From assembly GCA_947164795.1 (NCBI GenBank), contig CAMUXV010000006.1:1-46136 (forward strand): 46,136 bases of DNA, given 5' to 3'. Within the stretch, counting starts at the first letter, position 1; each line of letters opens with the position of its first letter. This stretch comes from an uncultured Caryophanales bacterium (GTDB lineage Bacteria; Bacillota_I; Bacilli_A; RF39; UBA660). Both the position numbers and the translations under genes were made by a program. Below, in pieces: positions 8,394-16,803 of this stretch. The notes under the pieces are model-generated. The model searched no databases and was not told the DNA's origin. It saw nothing but the letters and a program-made list of their open reading frames with translations.

Positions 8394-8444
8394 ATGATAT
8401 CAAAATCTAATTAAAAAGTAAACCATTAATTACAATAGTTTACT
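8394..8444 (-). promoter_or_regulatory. ppdK promoter with overlapping inverted repeat
   Basis: The minus strand carries TTTACT, 17 bases, then TATCAT. The -35 is one arm of an inverted repeat AGTAAAC-N14-GTTTACT (8417-8444), which would suit an operator. The regulator is unknown. Confidence 0.5.
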
Positions 8445-8463
8445 TATACTTGACATATTTTTA

Positions 8464-8504
8464 TTAACCGACAACGCTCTCCCGGATTAACAAGTTATTT
8501 CTCC
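8464..8504 (+). repeat. dispersed repeat element, copy A
   Basis: TTAACCG...CGCT-TCCCGGATTAAC and a closing CTCC match, in opposite orientation, the element at 13245-13283. It is GC-richer than its surroundings and non-coding, lying between ppdK and the WG-repeat gene. Confidence 0.5.
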
Positions 8505-8610
8505 ATTTACTCGCAGTAGAATAATCCTTTATATATCTTTTATTCTTATTGTAAATGTATTATTATTCTTAACAATTATATCATAATTGCACTTCATTAT
8601 AAGTATCTTT

Positions 8611-9882
8611 TTATTTCAATTTTCTTTTTACATAAGGTTTTTCTTCTTCATCTGATAATACATTTCTACTACCAATAATAAAATGTTTTATAGGAATAAT
8701 TTCATCATTTTCAAAATCATATGCATATATTTGATCATCTGATTTATTTTCTTTACAAAATGATTCTATTTTGTTCTTAATATTATCATAAAGACTTATA
8801 TTAACATATTTTTTCCCATTAGTTAAACTAAATCTATAACCATCTTTATCTAGAGAACTTCTGTAATATATACCATGATTCTGTTGTTTTAAATAATCAA
8901 ATTTATTTCTATCACGCCCACTAAAATATTTTTTCATATATTCATCATATTCTATTTCTTTTATCTGCTGCTTGTTATCTACTATATTTATTTGATATAA
9001 TTTATCTGGTCCATAATGCCCACCATCAATATGTATATAAGAGCTTCCATCATAAAATCTAGTAGGAGAATACTGTATATAATCATATCTTTTGCCTTCT
9101 TTATTAATAAAAGCTCCTCCATTACCTGTTTTTTCTTCTTCACCAAATGTTGTTGTAAAAACCATTCCCTCTTGGAATCTATCAGCATAAGCATACATAA
9201 ATGGAGCAAAAAAGTCACCTTTTTTATTAATAATTCCATAAACATTAATATGTATTCTTCCGTGTTTTAATTCTTTAATTATGTAATCTTTGTCTTCTTT
9301 AGATAGGGATAATTCTTCATTAGAAAGATCTGCTAAAGAATTTATTTCTAAAGATACAGCAGCCATATTTTCACTATAATCTTTAGCTTTATCAAACCTG
9401 CACGCTATTACTAAATCTAAATTTTCATTGATATATCCCCATTTTTTAGTGGCAGGATCTTGTACTGCTGCTAAACCTTCGCTAAAGTCATGTACTTGTT
9501 GCCATTTGGTTTCATACATATTTCCTGTTTTTGTATCTATAAATCCATATTTCTTTCCATCTTTATATGCTATTAGATGACTATCCAATTTATTATCTTT
9601 TGGTTTAATAAATCTTTCAACATATTTGCATATAAATTTTCCTTCAGTATTGCAAAGGACATATTTTGTTTTATTTTTAAAAAATATCCCCAATGCTAAT
9701 GTGTTTTCATTAACAAAATATAAATCTTCAAAATAACTATAATATTTATCTACATTATCTTTTAACCTTTCTAATATTTCATTCTTTCCGCCTATTAGTA
9801 TACACAATTTATTGTTTAAACTATCATAGGGAACATACTTACCATCCTCATCTCTAATTAATAGTACTTGTTCATTAGTCAT
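8611..9882 (-). CDS. WG-repeat (KWG) protein
   Basis: This 423-residue protein contains WG beta-repeats, clearest at about residues 108-185: KYGFIDTKTGN, KWGYINENLDLVI, FSEGLAAVQ and YSENMAAVSL. A further degenerate unit (INVYGIINKKGDFFAPFMY) is seen at about 210-235. Proteins of this kind are widespread but have no defined biochemical role; beta-propeller-like ligand or protein binding is assumed. There is no signal peptide or membrane helix, so it is probably cytosolic. The start is supported by GAAGGAGG upstream and by a promoter at 9904-9932. It is a single gene flanked by terminators. Confidence 0.8.
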   Translation of the reverse strand: MTNEQVLLIRDEDGKYVPYDSLNNKLCILIGGKNEILERLKDNVDKYYSYFEDLYFVNENTLALGIFFKNKTKYVLCNTEGKFICKYVERFIKPKDNKLDSHLIAYKDGKKYGFIDTKTGNMYETKWQQVHDFSEGLAAVQDPATKKWGYINENLDLVIACRFDKAKDYSENMAAVSLEINSLADLSNEELSLSKEDKDYIIKELKHGRIHINVYGIINKKGDFFAPFMYAYADRFQEGMVFTTTFGEEEKTGNGGAFINKEGKRYDYIQYSPTRFYDGSSYIHIDGGHYGPDKLYQINIVDNKQQIKEIEYDEYMKKYFSGRDRNKFDYLKQQNHGIYYRSSLDKDGYRFSLTNGKKYVNISLYDNIKNKIESFCKENKSDDQIYAYDFENDEIIPIKHFIIGSRNVLSDEEEKPYVKRKLK

Positions 9883-9903
9883 AAATAATCCTCCTTCAAA
9901 ATC

Positions 9904-9932
9904 ATTTTATTATAAAGGATTAGTTAAGTCAA
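9904..9932 (-). promoter_or_regulatory. promoter of the WG-repeat gene
   Basis: TTGACT, 17 bases, TAAAAT on the minus strand, about 20 bases ahead of the GGAGG ribosome site. Confidence 0.65.
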
Positions 9933-9995
9933 TTAAATTAAAATAGTTTATTATACCGATTATTTATATATAATATTAATATAATTTATAGCAAA

Positions 9996-10025
9996 TAAAA
10001 AGAAGTTAATTATTCTACATTAACT
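9996..10025 (-). terminator. intrinsic terminator of the GntR/ABC operon
   Basis: The stem AGTTAAT / ATTAACT overlaps the last codons and stop of the permease remnant and is followed on the minus strand by TTCTTTTT. Confidence 0.65.
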
Positions 10026-10769
10026 CCTTTTTTAAATATCTTTTTACCTATAAAATATAATATAGTTATAATTATTAGATATAGAATGTCCACAACTAAA
10101 ATAAGGGTTTTAAATGAACTATCCATAATAGTAGTAGTATATTCTTTAAATAAAAGACTTATATCGGTATTAAAGAATCCTATTATATATATAATACCAA
10201 GTATTAATAAAATATAATGATATACCAATAAATACTGACTTTAATATTTTATTATTATTAGAACTATTTCCTAATAATATCCCCATTATACCACAGTAGG
10301 ACATATATATTATTTCTAAGATAACAGTTAATATCATACCTAGTATAATAAAACTATTATTATTAAATATTATCTTAATAGTATTAATTAAATCTTTATT
10401 TAAGAAAGCTATAATAAAACTAATGATAATTACTAATAATGATATTAGTATGGAAATAATAGATGATAATATTTTAGAATTATATAAAGTATTCTTACTA
10501 ATAGGAAGAGTATGTGTTAGATATGATTCATCTTTATAAATACTATTTCTAAATCTTACCCATACTCTTATGACACTATTTATTAATACAGAGGCAAAAC
10601 AAGATATGGATACTCCTTTTAATATTTGATAGATAATATTACCAATAGATGAACTAGTATTTAAACTAGATATTCTAGTTAATATACATATAATAATTGA
10701 TATAGAAAAATATATTAGCATTATTTTATTTATCCATAATAAATCATATTTAATTAATTTCTTTAACAT
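10010..10769 (-). pseudogene. ABC-2 type transporter permease, split by a frameshift
   Basis: The first part (10170-10769, 199 aa) is a membrane protein with five or six hydrophobic segments, starting MLKKLIKYDLLWINKIML. It is translationally coupled to the ABC ATPase (ATG overlaps the ATPase stop). It ends abruptly at YFINTWYYIYNRIL. In another frame, overlapping by 59 bases, the sequence continues as YHYILLILGIIYIIGFF, a loop and two more hydrophobic segments ending KKIFKKGVNVE (10010-10228). That second piece has no ribosome site. The sum, about 250 residues, is the normal size for such permeases. One indel near 10200-10230, in an A/T-rich run, would restore the frame. It is either a real mutation that inactivates the exporter or an assembly error. 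Confidence 0.75.
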
Positions 10770-11455
10770 TTGAAAGACCTCCTGAAGATTTCGTCTATAC
10801 TAGATTTTTCTTTTTCTCTTAACTTATCTGCATCTTCTGTTAAGACTATTTTACCTTTATCAATAAAGATGACATTATCTAATATTCTTTCAATATCTGA
10901 TATTAAATGCGTAGATATGATAACACTACTTCCTTCTTTAAAATTAGAAAGAATAGTATCAAGAATATAATCTCTAGTTGCAGGATCAACTCCTCCTAGG
11001 GGCTCATCTAAGATATAAAGGTCTGCTTCTCTAGACATTACTAATATTAATTGTAATTTTTCTTGCATACCTTTGGACATCTTAGATATTTTTTTATCTT
11101 TATCTAAATCTAAATCTTTTAATAGTTTATAGGCTTTCTTAGTATTAAAATCTTCATAAAACTCTTCAAAGTATTTAATTACACTTTCAACTTTCATATC
11201 TTTATCTAAGTATGTTCTTTCCGGTAAATAAGATATATGAGATTTAGAGGATACTCCTATAGGTTTACCTTTAAATAGTATTTCTCCTTCATCTAAAGTA
11301 AGTAAATCATTTATTAGTTTTATTAAAGTTGATTTACCTACTCCATTCTTACCAAGTAATCCATATATTTTACCTTTTTCAATTTTTAAGTTAATATTAT
11401 CTAATACTTTTTTATTATCAAATTTCTTAGTAACATTTTTACATTCAAGTAACAT
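10763..11455 (-). CDS. ABC transporter ATP-binding protein (YtrB-like)
   Basis: This is the ATPase subunit of an exporter encoded with a YtrA-type GntR repressor. In 230 residues it shows Walker A (GLLGKNGVGKST, about 33-44), a Q-loop region (ISYLPE), the signature KMSKGMQEKLQL, Walker B LYILDEPLGGVD and the H-loop ISTHLISD. The start codon overlaps the stop of the GntR gene, with GGAGGA inside the GntR 3' end as ribosome site, so the two are translationally coupled. The downstream permease is frameshifted, so the transporter may be non-functional. Confidence 0.93.
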   Translation of the reverse strand: MLLECKNVTKKFDNKKVLDNINLKIEKGKIYGLLGKNGVGKSTLIKLINDLLTLDEGEILFKGKPIGVSSKSHISYLPERTYLDKDMKVESVIKYFEEFYEDFNTKKAYKLLKDLDLDKDKKISKMSKGMQEKLQLILVMSREADLYILDEPLGGVDPATRDYILDTILSNFKEGSSVIISTHLISDIERILDNVIFIDKGKIVLTEDADKLREKEKSSIDEIFRRSFKC

Positions 11456-11820
11456 TATTTTATTCCTCCTATTTCTTCTAAGTAAGAAAGGATTTCTTTT
11501 TTAGTAATTCCAATTTTATTCATATTAGTTATATACTTCTCGGTTATATCTCTAGCTATATCTTTTTTTATTTTATTTACTAGTTTTTTATCTTCGGTTA
11601 CATATTTACCATTAGTTCTTTCAGTATATATTAATTTATCTTTTTCTAATTCTCCTAGTGCTTTTTGCATAGTGTTAGGATTTACTTTAGCAGTAAGAGC
11701 TAAATCTCTAACTGATGGTATTTTGCTTCCTAAAGGATATTCACCCGATATAATAGCTTCTTTTAGTTTATCTACTAACTGAATATATATTGGACTTTCA
11801 TTATTGAAATTGAACTCCAT
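11455..11820 (-). CDS. GntR-family transcriptional regulator (YtrA subfamily)
   Basis: This 121-residue regulator is essentially only a winged helix-turn-helix (IYIQLVDKLKEAIISGEYPLGSKIPSVRDLA, then VNPNTMQKALGELEKDKLIYTERTNGKYV), plus a short helical tail for dimerisation. That is the build of YtrA proteins, which repress ABC transporter operons responding to cell-wall-active compounds. It is the first gene of the operon and probably autoregulated through the GTATTA-N6-TAATAC dyad just upstream. Confidence 0.92.
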   Translation of the reverse strand: MEFNFNNESPIYIQLVDKLKEAIISGEYPLGSKIPSVRDLALTAKVNPNTMQKALGELEKDKLIYTERTNGKYVTEDKKLVNKIKKDIARDITEKYITNMNKIGITKKEILSYLEEIGGIK

Positions 11821-11837
11821 ATTATTTCCTTTCCACT

Positions 11838-11885
11838 GTATTACTCATCTAATACAATAATACATCTATTGTTTATTTATGTCAA
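11838..11885 (-). promoter_or_regulatory. promoter and probable operator of the GntR/ABC operon
   Basis: On the minus strand TTGACA (11880-11885), 17 bases, TATTAT (11857-11862). Immediately downstream of the -10 lies a perfect inverted repeat GTATTA-N6-TAATAC (11838-11855), placed where a repressor would block initiation. The -35 lies in the 3' end of the tag gene. Confidence 0.7.
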
Positions 11886-12426
11886 TAGGTTTTTGATACA
11901 TAAAACATTCTTTTTCATGAGAATTAATTATTCCTATAGCTTGAAGGTATGAATATATAATAGTACTACCAACAAAGGTCATACCCCTTTTTTTTAAATC
12001 TTTTGATATAGTATCAGATAATTCATTAGTGGTCTTTCCTACTTCATATAGTATTTTACCTTTAGTAAAGGTATTTAAGTAATTAGCAAAACTATGATAT
12101 CCTTTTATTATACCTTTAAATATCTTAGCATTATTAATACTTGCTTTTATCTTTAATTTATTCCTAATGATATCTTTATTTTTTAATAATTCGTTTATCT
12201 TATTATCATCATAATTAATTATTTTATCAATATCAAAGTTATCATAAGCTAGTTTAAAACTATCTCTTTTATTTAGAACACACTCCCAGGATAATCCTGC
12301 TTGGAATGATTCTAGTAAAAGCATTTCAAATAGATATTTATCTTCTAGATTTAATACTCCCCATTCTTTATAATGATACTCAATATATTTTTCATTATTT
12401 AAATTACACCATTTACATCTATGCAT
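11866..12426 (-). CDS. tag: DNA-3-methyladenine glycosylase I
   Basis: Removes 3-methyladenine from alkylated DNA (base excision repair, cytosol). The 186-residue protein has the family zinc ligands: Cys4 near the N-terminus (MHRCKWC), His in YIEYHYKEWGV, and the C-terminal pair in NSHEKECF. The catalytic pocket motif LESFQAGLSW matches LEGQQAGLSW of the Escherichia coli enzyme, and KKRGMTFVGSTIIYSYLQAIG matches its late conserved block. It is an independent gene followed by the ytrA-like operon. Confidence 0.95.
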   Translation of the reverse strand: MHRCKWCNLNNEKYIEYHYKEWGVLNLEDKYLFEMLLLESFQAGLSWECVLNKRDSFKLAYDNFDIDKIINYDDNKINELLKNKDIIRNKLKIKASINNAKIFKGIIKGYHSFANYLNTFTKGKILYEVGKTTNELSDTISKDLKKRGMTFVGSTIIYSYLQAIGIINSHEKECFMYQKPIDINKQ

Positions 12427-12451
12427 ATTTTTCTCCTTCTTTTATTATATC

Positions 12452-12474
12452 AAAAAAAGAGGTAAAGCACCTCT
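12452..12474 (-). terminator. intrinsic terminator downstream of the SanA-like gene
   Basis: Stem AGAGGT / ACCTCT with a five-base loop, followed by seven T residues on the minus strand. Confidence 0.85.
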
Positions 12475-12516
12475 GTTTTAGTTATTATATTTACCTTTTT
12501 ATAATATTTTTTTAAA

Positions 12517-13173
12517 TTATTTATCATTAGTAATATCACCATCACCAGTTACAGGTATAGTTTCACCTAAATATTTTGGTTTAGGTTTTATTATCACTTT
12601 AAAGAAATCTTTTATTCTAGCTATTACTTCTCTTACTTCTCTTAATGCATCTCCATAATACTCTTTAGGTTCTGCTTTTACACCATATGCTTCTAATCCT
12701 AGTTTATCCGCAATATATAATGCCCTGTATAAATGATACTCTTGAGATACGATAACTATCTTTTTTGCTTTAAATATTTCTTTAGTTCTATAGATACTAT
12801 CGTAAGTAGAAAATCCAGCATGATCCATAAATATATCACTAGAGGAAACATTGTTTTCGATTAGGAATTCTTTCATAATATTTACTTCATCGTAGTCTTT
12901 TCGTCCATGGTCTCCGCTTACAATTATTTTACTTGATACATTATTGTTATATAGTTCTAATCCTTTTTGTAATCTATCTTCAAGCATAAGACTTGGTCTA
13001 TTATTTCTTACTCCTGCTCCAAGAATAAGAATACAATCGATATTATCAAGATTAGTATAATCATCTATTATTATTTTTTTAGTAGATAACTTTACATATA
13101 TATTTGTGCTTAATAACGTGACTATTATTAGTAACATAATTATTATAATATATTTAATTATTTTCTTTTTCAT
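12517..13173 (-). CDS. SanA/YdcF-like DUF218 membrane-anchored protein
   Basis: This 218-residue protein has one N-terminal membrane helix (about residues 5-28) and a DUF218/ElyC-SanA domain outside or at the membrane. Visible are DCILILGAGVRNNRPS, LEDRLQKGLELY, KIIVSGDHGRKDYDEV and IVIVSQEYHLYRALYIADKLGL, all conserved in the family. SanA and ElyC homologues are tied to envelope integrity and peptidoglycan precursor metabolism; the exact reaction is unknown. The C-terminal tail (PKYLGETIPVTGDGDITNDK) is typical of Gram-positive members. It is a single gene with a terminator downstream. Confidence 0.85.
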   Translation of the reverse strand: MKKKIIKYIIIIMLLIIVTLLSTNIYVKLSTKKIIIDDYTNLDNIDCILILGAGVRNNRPSLMLEDRLQKGLELYNNNVSSKIIVSGDHGRKDYDEVNIMKEFLIENNVSSSDIFMDHAGFSTYDSIYRTKEIFKAKKIVIVSQEYHLYRALYIADKLGLEAYGVKAEPKEYYGDALREVREVIARIKDFFKVIIKPKPKYLGETIPVTGDGDITNDK

Positions 13174-13244
13174 TAAACTCTCCTTATATCATCATTATAT
13201 CATTATTTTATTATTAATACTAGATATTTCTAGTAAAGGATAAT

Positions 13245-13283
13245 GGAGGATTAACATGTTAATCCGGGAAGCGAAGCGGTTAA
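13245..13283 (-). repeat. dispersed repeat element, copy B, with 18-bp palindrome
   Basis: Contains the perfect palindrome GGATTAACATGTTAATCC (13248-13265), then CGGGA-AGCG-CGGTTAA. Related to the element at 8464-8504 in inverse orientation. It lies between rpsI and the SanA-like gene. Confidence 0.5.
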
Positions 13284-13290
13284 ACCAAAA

Positions 13291-13316
13291 GAAAAAGTCC
13301 AAATAAATTGGACTTT
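13291..13316 (-). terminator. intrinsic terminator of rplM-rpsI
   Basis: Perfect stem AAAGTCCAA / TTGGACTTT, with a TTTTC tail on the minus strand, six bases after the rpsI stop. Confidence 0.85.
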
Positions 13317-13322
13317 ATAATA

Positions 13323-13748
13323 TTATCTCTTACTAAATTGTGGAGCTCTTCTTGCACCTTTAAGACCATATTTCTTTCTTTCTTTAACTCTTGGATCTCT
13401 AGTTACAAATCCATTAGCTTTAAGAATTCTTCTATATGAATCTTCGTTAGCAGCATTATCTTTATCATATTCTAATAATGCTCTTGTTATACCAAGTCTA
13501 ATTGCTCCTGTCTGACCTGAAAATCCACCACCAGTAACATTAGCATCTACATCAAATGATTCTTCATTTTTAGTTACTACTAATGGTTGTTTAAGGTCCA
13601 TTACTAATACTTCAAATGGCATGTATTCATTTACATCTTTACCATTTACAGTAATTTTACCAGTACCTGGAGTTAAAGTAACTCTAGCTATAGCACCTTT
13701 TCTTCTACCTGTGCCATAAAAACTTCTTTTTTCTTTAGTTTTAGCCAT
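13323..13748 (-). CDS. rpsI: ribosomal protein S9
   Basis: Small-subunit protein at the P-site. The 141 residues contain [49 protein letters not shown] and the conserved basic end RRAPQFSKR, which reaches the P-site tRNA. It directly follows rplM (stop and start touch at 13748), the usual L13-S9 pair. Confidence 0.98.
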   Translation of the reverse strand: MAKTKEKRSFYGTGRRKGAIARVTLTPGTGKITVNGKDVNEYMPFEVLVMDLKQPLVVTKNEESFDVDANVTGGGFSGQTGAIRLGITRALLEYDKDNAANEDSYRRILKANGFVTRDPRVKERKKYGLKGARRAPQFSKR

Positions 13749-14191
13749 TATTTATTTCCTCCTAGTTCTAGTTTTTTAGGTTGTTGAGCTGTATGTGGAT
13801 GCTCTTCTCCAGCATATACAAATAATTTCTTATACATACTTCTTCCTAATCTATTATGTGGAAGCATTCCTTCAACAGCTCTTTCCATCATTTCTACTGG
13901 ATATTTTTCTTTCATTTCTTTAGCAGTTCTTTCTCTTAAACCACCAACATATCTTGAGTGATCATAATACATCTTGTCTTCTAACTTATTACCTGTTAAC
14001 AATACTTTATCAGCATTAACGATAATAACATAATCTCCGCAGTCAACATGAGGTGTATATGTTACTTTATGTTTACCTCTTAAAAGGACTGCTGCTTTAC
14101 TAGCTACTCTACCAAGAGGCATATCTTTTGCATCAATAACATACCAATCTCTAGTAACTGTTTCTTTACTTTGCATAAATGTGCTTTTCAT
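13748..14191 (-). CDS. rplM: ribosomal protein L13
   Basis: Large-subunit protein. From the ATG at 14191 it is 147 residues starting [20 protein letters not shown], as in other Firmicutes. [35 protein letters not shown] and [21 protein letters not shown] are family blocks. The ORF-track start five codons upstream is rejected, because those codons contain the AAGGAG ribosome site for this ATG. Co-transcribed with rpsI from the promoter at 14279-14307. Confidence 0.98.
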   Translation of the reverse strand: MKSTFMQSKETVTRDWYVIDAKDMPLGRVASKAAVLLRGKHKVTYTPHVDCGDYVIIVNADKVLLTGNKLEDKMYYDHSRYVGGLRERTAKEMKEKYPVEMMERAVEGMLPHNRLGRSMYKKLFVYAGEEHPHTAQQPKKLELGGNK

Positions 14192-14206
14192 TTTATTCTC
14201 CTTCAT

Positions 14207-14272
14207 ATTTTTTATATTAGTTCTTTCTATTTAAATGGTCCCAATATCTAAATAGTCCAAACCCATGTACCG
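14207..14272 (-). ncRNA. candidate L13 leader (autoregulatory structure)
   Basis: The 5' untranslated region of rplM can form AGTC/GACT and CTATTTA/TAAATAG stems around GGTACATGGGTTTGGAC and ATTGGGACCAT. Low-GC Gram-positives carry a structured L13 leader at this position. The assignment rests on position and foldability, not on a model search. Confidence 0.45.
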
Positions 14273-14278
14273 ACTATG

Positions 14279-14307
14279 ATTTTACTATTATTTTATGTTT
14301 TTGTCAA
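14279..14307 (-). promoter_or_regulatory. rplM-rpsI promoter
   Basis: Perfect -35 TTGACA, 17-base spacer, -10 TAAAAT on the minus strand. Predicted start about 14272, giving a leader of about 80 bases. Confidence 0.8.
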
Positions 14308-14333
14308 CAATTTAGGCTATTTTTCTTTAAAAA

Positions 14334-16103
14334 TTACTCTTTATCATATTCTTTTAAGAATTCAATAAACTCTTTAGCAACATTATCTGGAAGTATTTCT
14401 TTTAAATCTTCAAGAGTAGCACTTTTCATATTAGATATTGTCTTATATTTTTTAAGTAGTTTCTTTTTACGTACTTCTCCTATTCCATCGATATTATCTA
14501 AGATAGAAGATAAGGCTCCTTTACTTCTTAAATTACGGTGATAACTTATCGTAAAATTATGGACTTCATCTTGCATCTTTGTAAGTAAAAGAAATAAACT
14601 ACTCTTTTTTTCAATTGGTATTTCTTCAAGAGGATCTAATCCTAAGAGCATATTCGTACTATGTTTATCATCTTTTTTAAGTCCTGCGACTGGAATATTA
14701 AGTCCTAAAGAAGATATTACTTCTCTTGCTACATGAATTTGTCCTACTCCACCATCTACTATTATTAAATCCGGTTTCTCTAAATTATCTTTTAATACTC
14801 TAAAATACCTTCGATAGATTACTTCTTTCATAGTACCATAATCATCATTAACATCATTGGTTATTTTAAACTTACGATAATCATTTTTAGAGGGTCTACC
14901 TAAGACAAAGACTACCATACCTGATACATTAAAGTTACCAAATAAATTGGAGTTATCAAATAGTTCTATTCGATTAGCACTATCTAGATGTAATTTCTCT
15001 TTTAATTCTTCTAGAGCAGCATTTATTTTATCATCATCATTTTTAATATAAGTCATCTGCTCTTCAAAATAAATTCTAGCATTATCAAAAGCTAAATCTA
15101 AGATTCTTTTTTTATCTCCTTTTATTGGAGTAAAGAATTTATATTTAAATATTTCGGTAAATGAATTGGTATCAATGATATCTGGTACTAATACTTCTTT
15201 AGGATTAGATACATTCTTACTATAGAAGTTAGTTAAATAACTAGATAATTCTTCTTCAGGAGTACTTATCATAGGAAAGATATTTCTTGTCCTATCTAAA
15301 AGTTTTCCACCTCTTATAAAGAGAATTTGAATACTTATATAATTATCTTTAGTATAGTATCCTACGACATCGGTATTTACTGATTCATCTAAATCTACTT
15401 TTTGCTTTTCCGTAGTAATATTTATATAATCTAATAAATCTTTATATTCTAAAGCTTTCTCATATTCCATATTTTCTGAATAGATATTCATTTTTTCTTT
15501 TAATCTATCTGTTAATACTTTAGTATTTCCATTTAAAAAAGATACTATTTCACTCTTCATATTATCTATTTCTTCTTTAGGTATATCTTTCTCACAATAA
15601 CCTAGGCACTGCCCTATATGATAATATAAACATACTTTCTTTTCATAGGCATTACATTTTCTAAGTGGATATATTCTATTTAGAATTTCTACAACTTTTT
15701 TAGCAGCGGTCACATTAGGATATGGTCCAAATAAATTATTCTTTATTTTTCTTACATTTATTTTTCTTATAATTCTTAATCTTGGTACTTTCTCATCTGT
15801 TAATTCGATATAAGGATAGCTTTTATCATCTCGATATAAAATATTATATTTAGGATTATATTTTTTTATTAAGTTTATTTCTAGTAATAAGCTTTCCATT
15901 TCGGTATTAGTTACAATATATTCAAAATAAGCTATTTCTTTTACTAGCATCATTGTTTTACCAGTATGCTCTCTTTGAAAATAAGAACTTAATCTATTCT
16001 TTAGATTCTTACTCTTCCCAACATATATTACAATACCTTCTTTATTATGCATTAAATAACATCCTGGTAAATGTGGTACTAGTGATAATTCTTCTTTAAA
16101 CAT
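14334..16103 (-). CDS. uvrC: excinuclease ABC subunit C
   Basis: Makes both incisions in nucleotide excision repair, with UvrB. The 589-residue protein has the N-terminal GIY-YIG domain (LPGCYLMHNKEGIVIYVGKSKNLKNRLSSYF split into strands), a four-cysteine region (LRKCNAYEKKVCLYYHIGQCLGYC), a UvrB-binding UVR helix pair (MNIYSENMEYEKALEYKDL), an RNase H-like nuclease domain (RIELFDNSNLFGNFNVSGMVVF, IVDGGVGQIHVA) and a C-terminal double helix-hairpin-helix (LDNIDGIGEVRKKKLL). The start is the ATG with AAGGAGGT upstream. The track's 31-residue extension is rejected because it runs through the tRNA-Ser terminator into the tRNA gene. Confidence 0.98.
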   Translation of the reverse strand: MFKEELSLVPHLPGCYLMHNKEGIVIYVGKSKNLKNRLSSYFQREHTGKTMMLVKEIAYFEYIVTNTEMESLLLEINLIKKYNPKYNILYRDDKSYPYIELTDEKVPRLRIIRKINVRKIKNNLFGPYPNVTAAKKVVEILNRIYPLRKCNAYEKKVCLYYHIGQCLGYCEKDIPKEEIDNMKSEIVSFLNGNTKVLTDRLKEKMNIYSENMEYEKALEYKDLLDYINITTEKQKVDLDESVNTDVVGYYTKDNYISIQILFIRGGKLLDRTRNIFPMISTPEEELSSYLTNFYSKNVSNPKEVLVPDIIDTNSFTEIFKYKFFTPIKGDKKRILDLAFDNARIYFEEQMTYIKNDDDKINAALEELKEKLHLDSANRIELFDNSNLFGNFNVSGMVVFVLGRPSKNDYRKFKITNDVNDDYGTMKEVIYRRYFRVLKDNLEKPDLIIVDGGVGQIHVAREVISSLGLNIPVAGLKKDDKHSTNMLLGLDPLEEIPIEKKSSLFLLLTKMQDEVHNFTISYHRNLRSKGALSSILDNIDGIGEVRKKKLLKKYKTISNMKSATLEDLKEILPDNVAKEFIEFLKEYDKE

Positions 16104-16122
16104 TAGAACCTCCTTATATAAG

Positions 16123-16141
16123 AAAAAACCCTTTAAGGGTT
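16123..16141 (-). terminator. terminator between tRNA-Ser and uvrC
   Basis: The minus strand reads AACCCTTAAAGGGTTTTTTC: a short G+C-containing stem followed by T residues, right after the tRNA 3' end and before the uvrC ribosome site. Confidence 0.65.
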
Positions 16142-16153
16142 GTATTTCTTTAA

Positions 16154-16244
16154 TGGCGGAGTAGGAGAGATTTGAACTCTCGCAGCAGTTACCCACTCTA
16201 CACCCTTAGCAGGGGCGCCTCTTCAGCCTCTTGAGTACTACTCC
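16154..16244 (-). tRNA. tRNA-Ser (anticodon GCU)
   Basis: This class II tRNA has acceptor stem GGAGTAG/CTACTCC with discriminator G and an encoded CCA. The anticodon stem CGCCC/GGGTG encloses loop CTGCTAA (anticodon GCT, reads AGC/AGU). A long variable region and T-arm GAGAG-TTCAAAT-CTCTC follow. The D-arm contains CTCAAGAGGCTGAAGAG, typical of tRNA-Ser. Confidence 0.95.
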
Positions 16245-16260
16245 ACGTGCTTCATATATA

Positions 16261-16289
16261 ATGATATATTATTTTACTTTAAAAGTCAA
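16261..16289 (-). promoter_or_regulatory. tRNA-Ser promoter
   Basis: TTGACT, 17 bases, TATCAT on the minus strand, about 16 bases before the tRNA 5' end. The -35 overlaps the last codons of the 153-residue membrane protein gene. Confidence 0.7.
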
Positions 16290-16747
16290 CTAATTTTAAC
16301 TATTTTTATATCATCTCTAGCCTTATATAACTCTAACATTTTTAGTACTGCACTTCTTATTTCTTCGTTATTTTCGCTACACTCTATTTTTTTATCATAT
16401 TCGTTTATTTTACCTATTATTTCTTCATTATTAAGTAAATACTTTTTTATACTAAGTTCTTTATTATATATTTTTTCTATCTTCTTTATATTATCTTTAT
16501 TCTTAGTGATACCTATTACTGCATTATACTTACCATCATCTTCATAATAGATATAACTACTTAAACTGGCCGCTTTTAAACTTTCATAATCATCATAAGA
16601 AGAATCTTCAAGTAAATATATAATATTTGAAGATAATGTATTACTCGCCTTTTCTTCATAAATACTAAAGAGCAATCTACCACATACCGCTCCACATATA
16701 ACTGATAAAAAAATAGGCATAAATATCTTCTTTAATCTTTCTTTCAT
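16286..16747 (-). CDS. small membrane-anchored protein, possibly SPOR-like
   Basis: I do not recognise this 153-residue protein with certainty. It has one N-terminal membrane helix (about residues 9-27, FMPIFLSVICGAVCGRLLFSIY) and an extracytoplasmic domain. The segment IYYEDDGKYNAVIGITKNKDNIKKIEKIY is reminiscent of a SPOR domain repeat (peptidoglycan binding), but similarity is weak. It lies downstream of two prepilin-like genes on the same strand and may belong to their transcript. Confidence 0.6.
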   Translation of the reverse strand: MKERLKKIFMPIFLSVICGAVCGRLLFSIYEEKASNTLSSNIIYLLEDSSYDDYESLKAASLSSYIYYEDDGKYNAVIGITKNKDNIKKIEKIYNKELSIKKYLLNNEEIIGKINEYDKKIECSENNEEIRSAVLKMLELYKARDDIKIVKIS

Positions 16748-16803
16748 ATTATCACCAAAGATATTATATACCTATATTTTTAAATTATTTGTCGAATTAT
16801 ATG

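Noticed and set aside
16154-16196. N-terminal extension of uvrC (MGNCCESSNLSYS...)
   Set aside because: These codons are the 3' half of tRNA-Ser.
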